Below are positions 26,269 to 36,036 of a stretch of DNA of 64,000 bases, in pieces. The DNA is taken from NCBI GenBank assembly GCA_016719785.1, contig JADJYJ010000003.1:434001-498000 (forward strand), given 5' to 3'. A program made the position numbers and the translations under genes. Numbering within the stretch: the stretch's first letter is position 1; each line of letters begins with the position of its first letter. Below the pieces are notes generated by a model, which was not told where the DNA came from, did not search any database, and saw nothing but the letters and a program-made list of their open reading frames with translations. The DNA comes from Candidatus Amarolinea dominans. GTDB taxonomy: Bacteria > Chloroflexota > Anaerolineae > SSC4 > Amarolineaceae.

Positions 26269-26614
26269 GTTGGCGCAGGCAGAAATCACGAACGCTGGCA
26301 TCACCGAGGACGAGTTGACCGTGCATCTGGCCGACGGGCGTACGATTTCGGTTCCGATACTCTGGTTTCCGCGTCTCGCCTACGCCACACCTGCTGAACG
26401 AGAGAACTTCGAGATCGAACGCCGCGGGATTCATTGGCCCGACCTGGACGAAGATGTGAGCATCAGGACGCTTCTGCTGGGGCGGGGGTTGGGAGAGAGT
26501 CGAGAATCACTGGAGCAGTGGCTGCAAAGGCGGCAGCAGGTAAAACTGGCGACGGCGCCGCGGCGGCCAAATAACGGAGATGACCGCCGGGAACAACGGG
26601 TGGTTACGCGCTGA
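26231..26614 (+). CDS. DUF2442 protein, pair 1
   Basis: This is 127 residues, with the DUF2442 core AGITEDELTVHLADGRTISV, PILWFPRLAYATPAER and IHWPDLDEDVSIRTLLLGRG. Partner of the overlapping DUF4160 gene. The C-terminal 35 residues are Arg/Gln-rich and longer than in the copy at 59809. It ends 86 bp before the BMC-H start. Possibly an antitoxin or DNA-binding partner; no direct evidence. Confidence 0.8.
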   Translation: MNTATELELINLKLAQAEITNAGITEDELTVHLADGRTISVPILWFPRLAYATPAERENFEIERRGIHWPDLDEDVSIRTLLLGRGLGESRESLEQWLQRRQQVKLATAPRRPNNGDDRREQRVVTR

Positions 26615-26700
26615 CAGGGAGCGTGCCAGGCTTCACGGGCCGGACAGCGTCCCTGTCGAGCTTTCAGACAAGTATCGCATGTGAGAAGGAGACAATCAGC

Positions 26701-27000
26701 ATGGCAAGTATTCAGATGATCGCCCTGGGCATGATCGAGACCAAGGGCCTGGTCGGCGCGATCGAGGCGGCCGATGCGATGGTCAAGGCGGCCAATGTGC
26801 GCCTGATCGGTAAGGAAATCATCGGCGGCGGCTACGTCACCGTGATGGTGCGCGGGGATGTGGGCGCGGTCAAGGCCGCAACCGATGCCGGCGCGGCCGC
26901 AGCGCAACGCGTGGGCGAGTTGGTCAGCGTGCATGTGATCCCGCGACCGCACGGCGATGTGGAGATGATTCTGCCCAAAGCAACGGAAGACGCCGCCTGA
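26701..27000 (+). CDS. BMC-H hexameric shell protein
   Basis: This is 99 residues with the single-BMC-domain signature: ALGMIETKGLVGAIEAADAM, VRLIGKEIIGGGYVTVMVRG and VSVHVIPRPHGDVE. Hexamers tile the facets of the microcompartment; pore-loop residues are in the IIGGGYV region. AAGGAG lies 10 nt before the ATG, a strong site that fits a highly made shell protein. It is the only BMC-H gene in the window. Confidence 0.95.
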   Translation: MASIQMIALGMIETKGLVGAIEAADAMVKAANVRLIGKEIIGGGYVTVMVRGDVGAVKAATDAGAAAAQRVGELVSVHVIPRPHGDVEMILPKATEDAA

Positions 27001-27021
27001 ATGGCCGGCGCAGCCTAGAAC

Positions 27022-27726
27022 ATGGCACGACGATTCTTCACTGAGGCCGACATTCGGCGCCTGGTCAAAGAAGAGGGCCGGTCCGAACTGGTGTTGGAGC
27101 CACGCGATGTGCTGACCGCGCTGGCGCTGGACGCGGCGCGTGAGCTGGGGTTGCGGCTGGTCAATTACGAGCCGCTGCCCGCCTGGTCGGCTGCGGGCAA
27201 GCGCGACACGCTGTTGCGCGGGCCGTTGTGGGAAAAACCGGCGGCCGCCGCGCCGCCGGCCCATTCTGACGACCTGGTGGCCCGCATCGTCAGCGCCGTT
27301 CTCCAGCGCATGGGCACGGCCACGGCCACGGCCACGGCCCCGGCGTCGAAGGACGCGGGCGCAGCGCCATCCCCTGGATGGCAGGATGTGCGCGTCATCA
27401 GCGGGCGAGCGGCCGAACCGGCGGCCGTCGTACCGGGTGCGGCGCCGGCCCTGGATCTGCGGCAGCAGGATATTCTGGGCGTGGCGGATGGCGGGCCGGT
27501 GCGCGCCGGCTTTTGCAGTTGGCGGGCCGGTGCGCGTGCTGTGACCCTGGCGCAGGCTGAAATTGAGGTCGTCATCGAAGGGGTGCTGGAGATCAGCGCC
27601 CAGGGGCAGACGTGGCGCGCGTTTGCCGGCGATGTCGTGTTGCTGCCAGCAGGTGTGCCGCTGCAGTTGGCGACGCCAAGCTGGGTCCGGGTTTTCTTTG
27701 TGCAGGGGAGCGATTATGGCCGATGA
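27022..27726 (+). CDS. EutQ-like cupin protein of the BMC locus
   Basis: Residues 1-55 (FFTEADIRRLVKEEGRSELV then TALALDAARELGLRLV) match the N-terminal helix pattern of EutQ-type BMC proteins. A linker of repeated TATATA, from a GGCCAC hexamer repeat at 27315-27340, leads to a C-terminal cupin (EIEVVIEGVLEI, FAGDVVLLPAGVPLQL). EutQ of Salmonella has acetate kinase activity; whether this one does is unknown. It overlaps the BMC-T start by 11 nt, so translation is coupled. 234 residues. Confidence 0.75.
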   Translation: MARRFFTEADIRRLVKEEGRSELVLEPRDVLTALALDAARELGLRLVNYEPLPAWSAAGKRDTLLRGPLWEKPAAAAPPAHSDDLVARIVSAVLQRMGTATATATAPASKDAGAAPSPGWQDVRVISGRAAEPAAVVPGAAPALDLRQQDILGVADGGPVRAGFCSWRAGARAVTLAQAEIEVVIEGVLEISAQGQTWRAFAGDVVLLPAGVPLQLATPSWVRVFFVQGSDYGR

Positions 27727-28336
27727 ATTTTCGTTACGAGCGTACTGCTTTCTCGACCGTATGCAGCCGCAGTATGCGGCGTTTGTAGGCACCATCACCC
27801 AGGGCGACCTGCCTGTCGAGGGCATGGCTTCGCTCTACGTTGAAATGGCGCCGGGCAACGAAGTCTTCCGCGTGGTTGACATTGCTGTCAAGAGCACCGA
27901 CGCCAAGCCGGGCGCACAGATCGTCGAACGCGAGTTCGGCATGTTCGAGATACACTCCCTGGCACAGGCCGATGTGATCGAGGCCGGGCGCATCGTCCTG
28001 CAGCGCCTGGGCCTGAGCGAGGAGGACCGGGTCAAGCCGGAAGTGGCATCGGTGCAGGTCATCACCAACGTGGACCCGTACCAGGCGCAGTTGCTCAACC
28101 GCTTCCGCCGTGGCGCCATGATCGTGTCGGGCGAAACGATGCTGGTGCTGGAAGTCGCGCCGGCCGCCTACATCAACCTGGCGGCCAATGAGGCCGAAAA
28201 GGCCGCCAACATCAAGCTGGTGCATATCTCGTCCGTCGGACGCTTTGGGCGCATGTGGATGTCGGGTACCGAGGCGGAGATTTTGGCCGCCAAAGCGGCC
28301 GCGGTGGACATCATCGGCCAGCTCAAGGGCAAGTAG
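27716..28336 (+). CDS. BMC-T trimeric (tandem-domain) shell protein
   Basis: The ATG at 27716 overlaps the end of the EutQ-like gene. The 206 residues hold two fused BMC domains: first LRAYCFLDRMQPQYAAFVGT with PVEGMASLYVEMAPG, then NRFRRGAMIVSGETMLVLE with ANEAEKAANIKLVHISSVG and FGRMWMSGTEAEI. This BMC-T subtype has pseudohexameric trimers. The pattern PGNEVFRVVDIAVKSTDAKPG is like BMC-T proteins of sugar-phosphate and planctomycete-type loci. No Cys for an iron-sulfur cluster is seen at a pore. Confidence 0.9.
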   Translation: MADEFSLRAYCFLDRMQPQYAAFVGTITQGDLPVEGMASLYVEMAPGNEVFRVVDIAVKSTDAKPGAQIVEREFGMFEIHSLAQADVIEAGRIVLQRLGLSEEDRVKPEVASVQVITNVDPYQAQLLNRFRRGAMIVSGETMLVLEVAPAAYINLAANEAEKAANIKLVHISSVGRFGRMWMSGTEAEILAAKAAAVDIIGQLKGK

Positions 28337-28376
28337 GCGCGAGAGGCGCGAGAAACCGGGTCTCTGGAGGCGAAAG

Positions 28377-28673
28377 ATGTTACTGGGCAAGATCGTCGGC
28401 AGCGCGGTGGCGACGCGTAAGTATGAGGGGCTGCAAGGCGCCAAACTACTCGTGGTGCAGCCGTTGGACAAGCACCTGCGCGCGCGCGGCACTCCGCAGG
28501 TGGCCGTGGATACCGCACGCCTGAGCGCGGGGCAGGGTGACATCGTCTGCCTGGTGCGATCACGCGAAGCCATGCTGGCCTACACCACCAGCGCCATGCT
28601 GCCCATTGACCTGGCCGTCATCGGCATCGTCGAAGCGGTGGATGTGCAGGAAGGACTGTCACTGGTCCTCTAA
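28377..28673 (+). CDS. BMC-P pentameric shell vertex protein, copy 2
   Basis: 98 residues, EutN/CcmL fold: MLLGKIVGSAVATRKYEGLQ, AKLLVVQPLD and an unusual central loop QGDIVCLVRSREAML in place of the usual GxGSxAR. It has GGAGG 7 nt before the ATG. It sits 40 bp after the BMC-T gene and 3 bp before copy 3. Three different pentamers are commonly seen in SPU-type loci. Confidence 0.9.
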   Translation: MLLGKIVGSAVATRKYEGLQGAKLLVVQPLDKHLRARGTPQVAVDTARLSAGQGDIVCLVRSREAMLAYTTSAMLPIDLAVIGIVEAVDVQEGLSLVL

Positions 28674-28676
28674 ACT

Positions 28677-28964
28677 ATGCTCATCGCCAAAGTTATCGGC
28701 ACGCTCGTGTCAACGATCAAGCACCCGGCCTACCACGGCTTCAAGCTGTTGGTGGTGCAGCCGCTGCATCTGCCTGGGGCCAGACCGGACGATGATTTTG
28801 TGGCGATTGACCACGCGCAGGCGGGTATCGGCGATACGGTGCTGGTGCTGCGCGAAGGCAGCGGCGCCCGCCAGGTGACGAATATCCCGGATGCTCCCAT
28901 CATCTCGGTGGTGGTGGGTATTCTGGACAGCGTTGAGATGGGCAGCGTTGAGAACAAAACGTAA
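28677..28964 (+). CDS. BMC-P pentameric shell vertex protein, copy 3
   Basis: 95 residues, EutN/CcmL fold: MLIAKVIGTLVSTIKHPAYH, FKLLVVQPLHLPG and IGDTVLVLREGSGARQVT with the standard GSGAR loop. It starts 3 bp after copy 2, so the two are co-translated. Last gene of the shell cluster; the ppa gene begins 47 bp later. Confidence 0.92.
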   Translation: MLIAKVIGTLVSTIKHPAYHGFKLLVVQPLHLPGARPDDDFVAIDHAQAGIGDTVLVLREGSGARQVTNIPDAPIISVVVGILDSVEMGSVENKT

Positions 28965-29011
28965 ATTCGGGTGCGAACTCGATCATTGATAGGTGAAATG
29001 GAAATCATGAT

Positions 29012-29554
29012 ATGATGAATTTGTGGCGCGAACTGCGCACCGGCCCCAATGCGCCCGAGATCATCTACACCCTGGTAGAGATTCCCAAGGGCAGCCGCAA
29101 CAAGTACGAATACAACAAGGAATTTGGGGTGATCAAGCTCGACCGCGTGCTTTACTCGTCGCTCCATTACCCCGGCGATTACGGCTTGATTCCGCAGACT
29201 TTCTACGATGACGGCGACCCGCTCGACATCCTGGTGATGGTCAACGAGCCGACGTTCCCCGGCTGCATCATCGAGGCCCGGCCGATTGGCATCTTCCGCA
29301 TGTTGGATAAAGGTGTGGCCGACGACAAGATCCTGGCAGTGCCGGCGCGCGATCCGATCTTCACCGACTACCATGACATCACCGACATTCCCAAGCACTA
29401 CCTGGCGGAAGTGGGCCATTTTTTCGAGGTCTACAAAGACCTGGAGGGCATGCGCACGAAGCCGATCGGTTGGGAAAATGCGGCGGCGGCTAAGACCGAA
29501 ATTTTGCGCGCGATGAAGCTCTATCAGGATCGCTTCCACATGGGAGGCCTCTAG
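29012..29554 (+). CDS. ppa: inorganic pyrophosphatase
   Basis: A 180-residue family I soluble pyrophosphatase: EIPKGSRNKYEYNKEFGVIK, YPGDYGLIPQT and DGDPLDILVM carry the acidic Mg-binding residues. It hydrolyses pyrophosphate and pulls biosynthetic reactions forward. Two adjacent ATGs (29012, 29015) are possible starts. Located just after the BMC shell genes; co-transcription is likely but a functional link to the BMC is not shown. Confidence 0.95.
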   Translation: MMNLWRELRTGPNAPEIIYTLVEIPKGSRNKYEYNKEFGVIKLDRVLYSSLHYPGDYGLIPQTFYDDGDPLDILVMVNEPTFPGCIIEARPIGIFRMLDKGVADDKILAVPARDPIFTDYHDITDIPKHYLAEVGHFFEVYKDLEGMRTKPIGWENAAAAKTEILRAMKLYQDRFHMGGL

Positions 29555-29558
29555 GCCC

Positions 29559-30254
29559 ATGCGGGAGATCGTTCAGGGGCTGTGGCTGTTCGACGAGGTG
29601 CGCGAGGTCAACGTGTACCTGTGGCAGCGCGCTGATGGCTTCACGTTGATTGATACCGGCATGCCCTGGCACGCCTACCCCATCCTCAGAGCGCTGGGCG
29701 ATGCTGGCCATGGGCCACACGCTGTTGATCGCATCATCATCACCCATGCCGATTTCGATCATGTCGGCGGCCTGGCCCAAATTCGCGCCGCGACCGGCGC
29801 CGCGGTCATCGCCCATGCGGCGGAGGTGCCTGGCGTGTTGGGCCAGCGTGTGCGCGCCCTGGCGCCAACGGTCCTGGGCTACGCCATGACGCCGCTCTTC
29901 CGCCTGCTCGATCGCGTGATCTTCAAGTATCGCCCCAGCCCGGTAGATGACATGGTGCTCGACCGGCAGATGCTGGCCGAAGGTTTTCGAGTATTCCATG
30001 CACCCGGTCATGCGCCCGGACAGATTGCCCTGTATCATCCCGAACGAAAAATCCTGATCGGAGCCGATGCGCTGGCGCGGCGCGGTGGCCGGCTCGTTCC
30101 CCCGGTAGGTTTCTTGACACCCAGTCGCGTGCTGGCCGTGGAGACGATCCGCCGGCTCGCCAAACTGGATATCGAAGTTCTTTGCCTGGGACATGGAGAG
30201 CCGATTGTCGGCGCGGCCGGGGAGCAACTGCGCGCCTTCGCCGCCATCCTGTAG
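29559..30254 (+). CDS. MBL-fold metallo-hydrolase
   Basis: 231 residues. The metal-binding motif THADFDHVGG is present, with HAPGHAPGQIAL and LGHGEPIV providing further ligands. It starts 4 bp after ppa, suggesting an operon. Family members include glyoxalase II-like thioesterases, lactonases and RNases; this short single-domain form resembles glyoxalase II-like hydrolases. Substrate cannot be assigned. Confidence 0.85.
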   Translation: MREIVQGLWLFDEVREVNVYLWQRADGFTLIDTGMPWHAYPILRALGDAGHGPHAVDRIIITHADFDHVGGLAQIRAATGAAVIAHAAEVPGVLGQRVRALAPTVLGYAMTPLFRLLDRVIFKYRPSPVDDMVLDRQMLAEGFRVFHAPGHAPGQIALYHPERKILIGADALARRGGRLVPPVGFLTPSRVLAVETIRRLAKLDIEVLCLGHGEPIVGAAGEQLRAFAAIL

Positions 30255-30286
30255 GACCAGACGCAGAAAGGGTATCTTCTCAATTT

Positions 30287-30342
30287 GTAGGGGCGCACCC
30301 TTGCGGTCGCCCACGCGGGCAGGCGCAAGGCCATGCCCCTAC
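30287..30342 (+). repeat. dispersed palindromic repeat, complete copy
   Basis: Bounded by the 8-bp inverted repeat GTAGGGGC / GCCCCTAC. Its first 38 bp match 22147-22184 in the opposite orientation. Fills the MBL-thiolase gap. Confidence 0.75.
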
Positions 30343-30376
30343 CCCGGATTATAGATCACATACCAGAAAGGATTCT

Positions 30377-31570
<1,194 letters not shown>

Positions 31571-31606
31571 GTTGCTAACGAAACAGCGGGGAGCAAAGGA
31601 GACCCA

Positions 31607-32347
31607 ATGCGTCTACAGGATAAAGTAGCCATCATCACCGGCTCGGCTCGCGGTATCGGCCGCGCCACGGCCCTGGCCTTTGCCGACCAGGGCGCGCAGG
31701 TGGTGGTGTGTGATCTGGATGTGACCGGCGGCGAACAGACCGCGGCCGACATTCGCGCCGGCGGCGGCCGCGCGATCTTCGTCCAAGTCAATGTCACCGA
31801 GCGCGCCAGCGTGGACGCGTTGGTCAGCGCGGCGGTGGCGCGGTTTGGCCGCATTGATGTCCTGGTCAACAACGCCGGCGTCATTCGGGACCGCAGCCTG
31901 CTCAAGATGACCGAGCAGGACTTCGATTTCGTCATCAATGTCAACCTCAAGGGAGTGTTCAACTGCACCCAGGCGGTGGCGCCGCTGATGGTGGCACAGG
32001 GCAGCGGCGCCATCATCAACGCCTCATCGGTGGTGGGCGTCTATGGCAACTACGGCCAGACGAACTACGTAGCCAGCAAGGCCGGCGTCATCGGCATGAC
32101 CAAAGTGTGGGCGCGGGAATTGGGACCGAAGGGGGTGCGCGTCAACGCCGTCGCGCCCGGCTTCATCAGCACCGAAATGCTGGCCGGCATCCCGGACAAG
32201 GTGTTGGAAGACCTGAAGGCCAAAATTGCGCTGCGCCAATTGGGCCGGCCGGAGGACATTGCCAACGCCTACGTTTTCCTGGCGTCTGATGAAGCAGCCT
32301 ATATCACCGGGCATGTCCTGCATGTGGATGGCGGCGCCGCCATCTGA
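31607..32347 (+). CDS. SDR-family 3-oxoacyl reductase (FabG/PhaB-like)
   Basis: 246 residues. Cofactor motif TGSARGIGRA, NNAGV, catalytic Ser in NASSVVG, and Tyr/Lys in YVASKAG are all present, though NYVASK places Y and K in the standard spacing. Next to a thiolase it likely reduces acetoacetyl-CoA to 3-hydroxybutyryl-CoA, feeding polyhydroxybutyrate or another reduced product. A FabG role in fatty-acid synthesis is the main alternative. AAAGGAG lies upstream of the ATG. Confidence 0.88.
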   Translation: MRLQDKVAIITGSARGIGRATALAFADQGAQVVVCDLDVTGGEQTAADIRAGGGRAIFVQVNVTERASVDALVSAAVARFGRIDVLVNNAGVIRDRSLLKMTEQDFDFVINVNLKGVFNCTQAVAPLMVAQGSGAIINASSVVGVYGNYGQTNYVASKAGVIGMTKVWARELGPKGVRVNAVAPGFISTEMLAGIPDKVLEDLKAKIALRQLGRPEDIANAYVFLASDEAAYITGHVLHVDGGAAI

Positions 32348-32413
32348 CCGCGGCGCGAGTGAAGCCAAGAAGTCAGTGAAAGTCAAGAAGTCAGTCGAAG
32401 CGAGAGGGAACCA

Positions 32414-32809
32414 ATGCCGGTACCGCCTGCGTTGTTGCGTCGTTTCTACGTCGAAGGCAGTCTGCGCAATCGCCGCGATGGTTTCGAGCTGCGGCTGAGC
32501 AACCGCCTGGCGCCCGGCACGCTGCTCGGTATTGGTCCCCTCACCGTGGATGGCCGTCTGTATACCGGCGACGATTTGCTTCTGCAAACCCGCAAGAGCC
32601 TGCGTCCGGCCGCCAACGTCTCACCGGAGCATCCCTTCGACTGGCCCCTGAAGATGGAACTGACCCTGGTAGGCATTGGCCCGCACTTGACCGCCGGCCC
32701 CCACCGCATCAACATCGGCCTGCTGCTGCGCGAAACCGGCCAGGTCACACTGACGATCGAGGATACCCTGGCGACGCCGGATCCCACCCTGCCCGCGTCC
32801 AGATCATAG
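32414..32809 (+). CDS. hypothetical protein
   Basis: 131 residues of unknown family. It looks like a single beta-rich domain (FYVEGSLRNRRDGFELRLSN, LTLVGIGPHLTAG, INIGLLLRETGQVTLTIEDT). No signal peptide or membrane segment. It follows the SDR gene by 66 bp on the same strand and may belong to that operon. Confidence 0.6.
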   Translation: MPVPPALLRRFYVEGSLRNRRDGFELRLSNRLAPGTLLGIGPLTVDGRLYTGDDLLLQTRKSLRPAANVSPEHPFDWPLKMELTLVGIGPHLTAGPHRINIGLLLRETGQVTLTIEDTLATPDPTLPASRS

Positions 32810-32906
32810 AGGTTGTTTGGGGCTGGTGTGCTTTGGTGATACAATGGCACGCCTGCCGATCAGTCTATTTCACCCATCTCTCTCTTTTCGTAGGAGGAAC
32901 TACACT

Positions 32907-35879
32907 GTGAAACCGCTCCGTTTGTTGTATGTGCTCGCTGTGGTGGCTCTGCTCTTAGTGCCGCTGGCAGCCAACGCCACTCAGCCTGCCGCCGGCCTGC
33001 TGCCCGCGCCGGCCAATTCAACCCTCACCGCAACCAAGTCGCCCACGGCGGCGTGCGCACTGTTGGATGATCCCAAAGCGCGCGGGCTAATGTCCGGCAT
33101 GTTCGAAACCAACCTGCTCATCGCCTGCGGTCGCGCCGGCGAATTGGGTCAGGTGAAGTCCGAGGATGCCGCGGCCGGTCAGCCCGGCGTTCCCTCCCTG
33201 GGCGCCGATGTCCTGGTCAACAATCCAACGCTCGACCCGGGCGGTACCTCCCACACCCAGAGCGAGACCAGCATCGCCCGCAACGAAACGACCGGCACGC
33301 TCTGCTCGGCCTACAACGACTCCTACAGCGGTGTGGTCCAGGGCATCGGCTACACCGGCTTCAGCCGCTCGACAAACGGCGGCGTCAGCTTCACCGACAA
33401 CGGTGCGGTGCCAACCGGCGCCGGCGGTCTGTCCTACGGCGATCCCAGCCTGGTCTGGCGTAAGTCCGACGGTCTCTTCTACATAACCACGCTGCATGCC
33501 AGTGGCCTGGGCTTGTGGAAGTCCACGGACGACTGCGCCACGCTGACCTGGGTCGGCATGGCGCATTCGGGCGCCAACGATGACAAGGAACTGATGGCGG
33601 TTGACAACAACGCGGCCAGTCCCTATTACGGCCGCCTGTACATAGCCTGGACCGACTTCACCGATGCTCGGATTCATGCGATCTACTCCTCCAACGCGGG
33701 CGCGACATGGTCATCGCCTGTAATTTTGAGCGCGTCGGGTGTTGATGTACAGGGCGCCTGGCCGGCAGTAGCGCCCAACGGTGATTATTACGTCTCCTGG
33801 GTACGTTGGAATCCCTATCCCAGCGGCCCGATCAACATCGAAGTCGTGCGCTCCACCAATGGCGGCACCACCTTTGCCGCCACGGCCAACCCACTCACCG
33901 GCGGCATCAATCCACAGGCGTCAGGCCCCACCGCAAGCTGCGGCCGGCCGGCCCTGAATGGCAATATCCGCTACCTGCCTTCGCCGCAGATCACGGTGTC
34001 GCCCAACGGCAATCTGCACGTGGTCTACAGTCGCGACCCGGACAGCCTGAACACCGGCGACGTGATTGATGTCTACTACCGCCGCTCGACCGACAACGGC
34101 GCGACCTGGGGCGCCGAGGTCAAGCTGAACGACGACGCCACGACCCGCGATCAGTTCTTCCCCACCATCAGCGCCGGGCCTTCCGGTCGCATCGTCGCCA
34201 CCTGGTACGATCGCCGGCTCGATGCTGGCAACCTGCTCTTCGACTACTACATGCGCATTTCGCATGACGGCGGCGCCACCTGGCAAGCGAGCCAGCGCGT
34301 GAGCGATGTCTCTTCGCCGGTCTACATTGACCCCAGCCTGGCATCTTGCTACCATGGCGACTACGACCAGCAGCTTCAGGACGCCGGCTTTGGCTATATC
34401 CAGTGGTCAGATGATCGCAACATTCAGAGCGGACATCAGGACCCGGACGTCTGGTTCGACAAAGAAGCGTTCGCGCCTGATTACACGCTGGATGTCGCAC
34501 CGGCCAGCCAGTCCATCTGCGCACCGACCAACGCGACCTACAACGTGACCATCGGCTCGATCCTGGGCTACGTGGACCCCGTCACCCTAAGCGCCAGTGG
34601 CAACCCGGCTGGCACCACTGCTGGCTTCAGCACCAACCCGGTGACCCCGCCCGGCGCCAGCGTGCTGACCATCGGCAACACCGGCGCGGCCTCGGCCGGC
34701 AGCTCGACGATTACCGTGTCGGCCGCTTCGACCTCCGGCCCGAAATCGGCCAATGTGGTGCTCAATCTCTTCACGGCCGCGGCCGGCGCCCCCACGCTGA
34801 CCTCTCCGGCCAACGGCGCGCTCAACGTGCCGGCCACGCCCACCTTCACATGGGCGGCTGCCAGCCAGGCCGGCACCTATGACATCCAGGTCGCGACCGA
34901 CGCCGGCTTCGTCACTGTTGTCGCTTCGGCCACCGGCCTGACCGGCACCAGTTGGACGCCAGGCACTACGCTGAACACCAATACCGTGCATTACTGGCGG
35001 GTCATGGCCACCAACACCTGCGGCGCCGGCGCCTATTCCGCCGTCTTCAGCTTCACGACGGTGGCAGCGCCTGGCGACTGCAGCGCCGGCACGACGCCCA
35101 ACATCCTGTACACCAACGACTTCGAGGCGGGCGCCGGCGGTTGGACGCACAGCGGCACCGGCGACACCTGGGCGCTCTCCACCGCGCGGCCGCACAGCGG
35201 CACAACCTCCTGGAAGGCGAACGATTCGGCGACCGTCAGCGATCAGCGCCTGGTCTCGCCGGCCGTGGCCCTGCCCAGCGGCCAAAACCCGGTCACGCTC
35301 AAGTTCTGGAACTATCAGCACATCGAGTCAAGCGGTGCCACGGCCTGCTACGATGGCGCCATTGTGGAAGTGTCCACCGACGGCGGTGCGACATGGACCC
35401 AGGTGCCGAACGCCTCACTGCTGACCGACCCCTACAACGGGGCGGTCTCCGGCAGCTTTGGCAACCCGTTGGCCGGTCTGCAGGCCTGGTGCAGCAACCC
35501 CGCGCAGCCCTACCTGAACTCGATTGTAGATGTCACCAGCTATGCGGGTCAGACCGCGAGCTTCCGCATGCGCCTGGGCACCGACAGCTCGGTGAGCTAT
35601 GAAGGCTGGTACGTTGACGACGTGACCGTGCAGTCATGCCAGCCCGCCGGCCCCACCCCCACGCCGACAGCGACGAGTGTGGCGCCGACCGCCACCCCGA
35701 CGGCCACCTCCGTGCCGCCCACGGCCACGCCCACACCGACGACTCCGCCGACCGGTGTGGAGTTGAGCAGCCTGGACAGCGGCACGCCGGGAACGAGCAA
35801 TCTGTGGTTGCCGCTGGCCCTGGCCCTGGTGCTGTTGACTGTGGTGGGCATGTCGCTACGCCAGCGCAGCGCGCGCTAA
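32907..35879 (+). CDS. large secreted multidomain protein with sialidase-like repeats
   Basis: The GTG at 32907 follows AGGAGG; 990 residues. A signal peptide (LLYVLAVVALLLVPLAANA) is followed by an exo-sialidase-like beta-propeller with Asp-box-type motifs (STNGGVSF, SNAGATW, STDNGATW, SHDGGATW). Then come an Ig-like domain, an FN3-like domain (FTWAAASQAGTYDIQVATDA), and a jelly-roll domain (NDFEAGAGGWTHSGTGDTWA) like that in immune inhibitor A peptidases. A TP-rich linker leads to a C-terminal hydrophobic helix ending in LRQRSAR, a membrane anchor or sorting tail. Catalytic sialidase residues were not identified. The C-terminal 270 residues are nearly identical to those of the protein at 39211. 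Confidence 0.85.
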   Translation: MKPLRLLYVLAVVALLLVPLAANATQPAAGLLPAPANSTLTATKSPTAACALLDDPKARGLMSGMFETNLLIACGRAGELGQVKSEDAAAGQPGVPSLGADVLVNNPTLDPGGTSHTQSETSIARNETTGTLCSAYNDSYSGVVQGIGYTGFSRSTNGGVSFTDNGAVPTGAGGLSYGDPSLVWRKSDGLFYITTLHASGLGLWKSTDDCATLTWVGMAHSGANDDKELMAVDNNAASPYYGRLYIAWTDFTDARIHAIYSSNAGATWSSPVILSASGVDVQGAWPAVAPNGDYYVSWVRWNPYPSGPINIEVVRSTNGGTTFAATANPLTGGINPQASGPTASCGRPALNGNIRYLPSPQITVSPNGNLHVVYSRDPDSLNTGDVIDVYYRRSTDNGATWGAEVKLNDDATTRDQFFPTISAGPSGRIVATWYDRRLDAGNLLFDYYMRISHDGGATWQASQRVSDVSSPVYIDPSLASCYHGDYDQQLQDAGFGYIQWSDDRNIQSGHQDPDVWFDKEAFAPDYTLDVAPASQSICAPTNATYNVTIGSILGYVDPVTLSASGNPAGTTAGFSTNPVTPPGASVLTIGNTGAASAGSSTITVSAASTSGPKSANVVLNLFTAAAGAPTLTSPANGALNVPATPTFTWAAASQAGTYDIQVATDAGFVTVVASATGLTGTSWTPGTTLNTNTVHYWRVMATNTCGAGAYSAVFSFTTVAAPGDCSAGTTPNILYTNDFEAGAGGWTHSGTGDTWALSTARPHSGTTSWKANDSATVSDQRLVSPAVALPSGQNPVTLKFWNYQHIESSGATACYDGAIVEVSTDGGATWTQVPNASLLTDPYNGAVSGSFGNPLAGLQAWCSNPAQPYLNSIVDVTSYAGQTASFRMRLGTDSSVSYEGWYVDDVTVQSCQPAGPTPTPTATSVAPTATPTATSVPPTATPTPTTPPTGVELSSLDSGTPGTSNLWLPLALALVLLTVVGMSLRQRSAR
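35070..35879 (+). repeat. near-identical 3' module shared with 41455-42303
   Basis: From about 35070 to the stop, the DNA matches 41455-42303 almost base for base, apart from a 39-bp insertion in the TP linker of the second copy (extra PPTATPTATIV-like unit). Changes at protein level are few (NDSATV/NDPATV, AIVEV/GILEV). This implies recent duplication or gene conversion. Confidence 0.85.
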
Positions 35880-35881
35880 GA

Positions 35882-36033
35882 CCCCACCTCACCCCCGGCC
35901 CCTCTCCTCTCCGTTGCCGGAGAGGAGGGAGGGGAGGGAGAGGGCGGGTTTAGCGGCCTCACCTCACCCCCGGCCCCTCTCCTCTCCGCGGTGCGGAGAG
36001 GAGAGGGGAGGAAGAGGAGAGGTGAGGAGAGGA
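35882..36033. repeat. two REP-like hairpin elements
   Basis: CCTCACCCCCGGCCCCTCTC occurs twice (about 35887 and 35959). Each copy is followed by a purine-rich inverted arm (GGAGAGGAGGGAGGGGAGG and similar), giving long GC hairpins. The purine arm of the second copy ends in GAGGAGAGGAAGT just before the next gene's start. Confidence 0.8.
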
Positions 36034-36036
36034 AGT

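Noticed and set aside
26014..26614. DUF4160/DUF2442 as BMC components
   Set aside because: The same pair occurs twice more away from any BMC gene.
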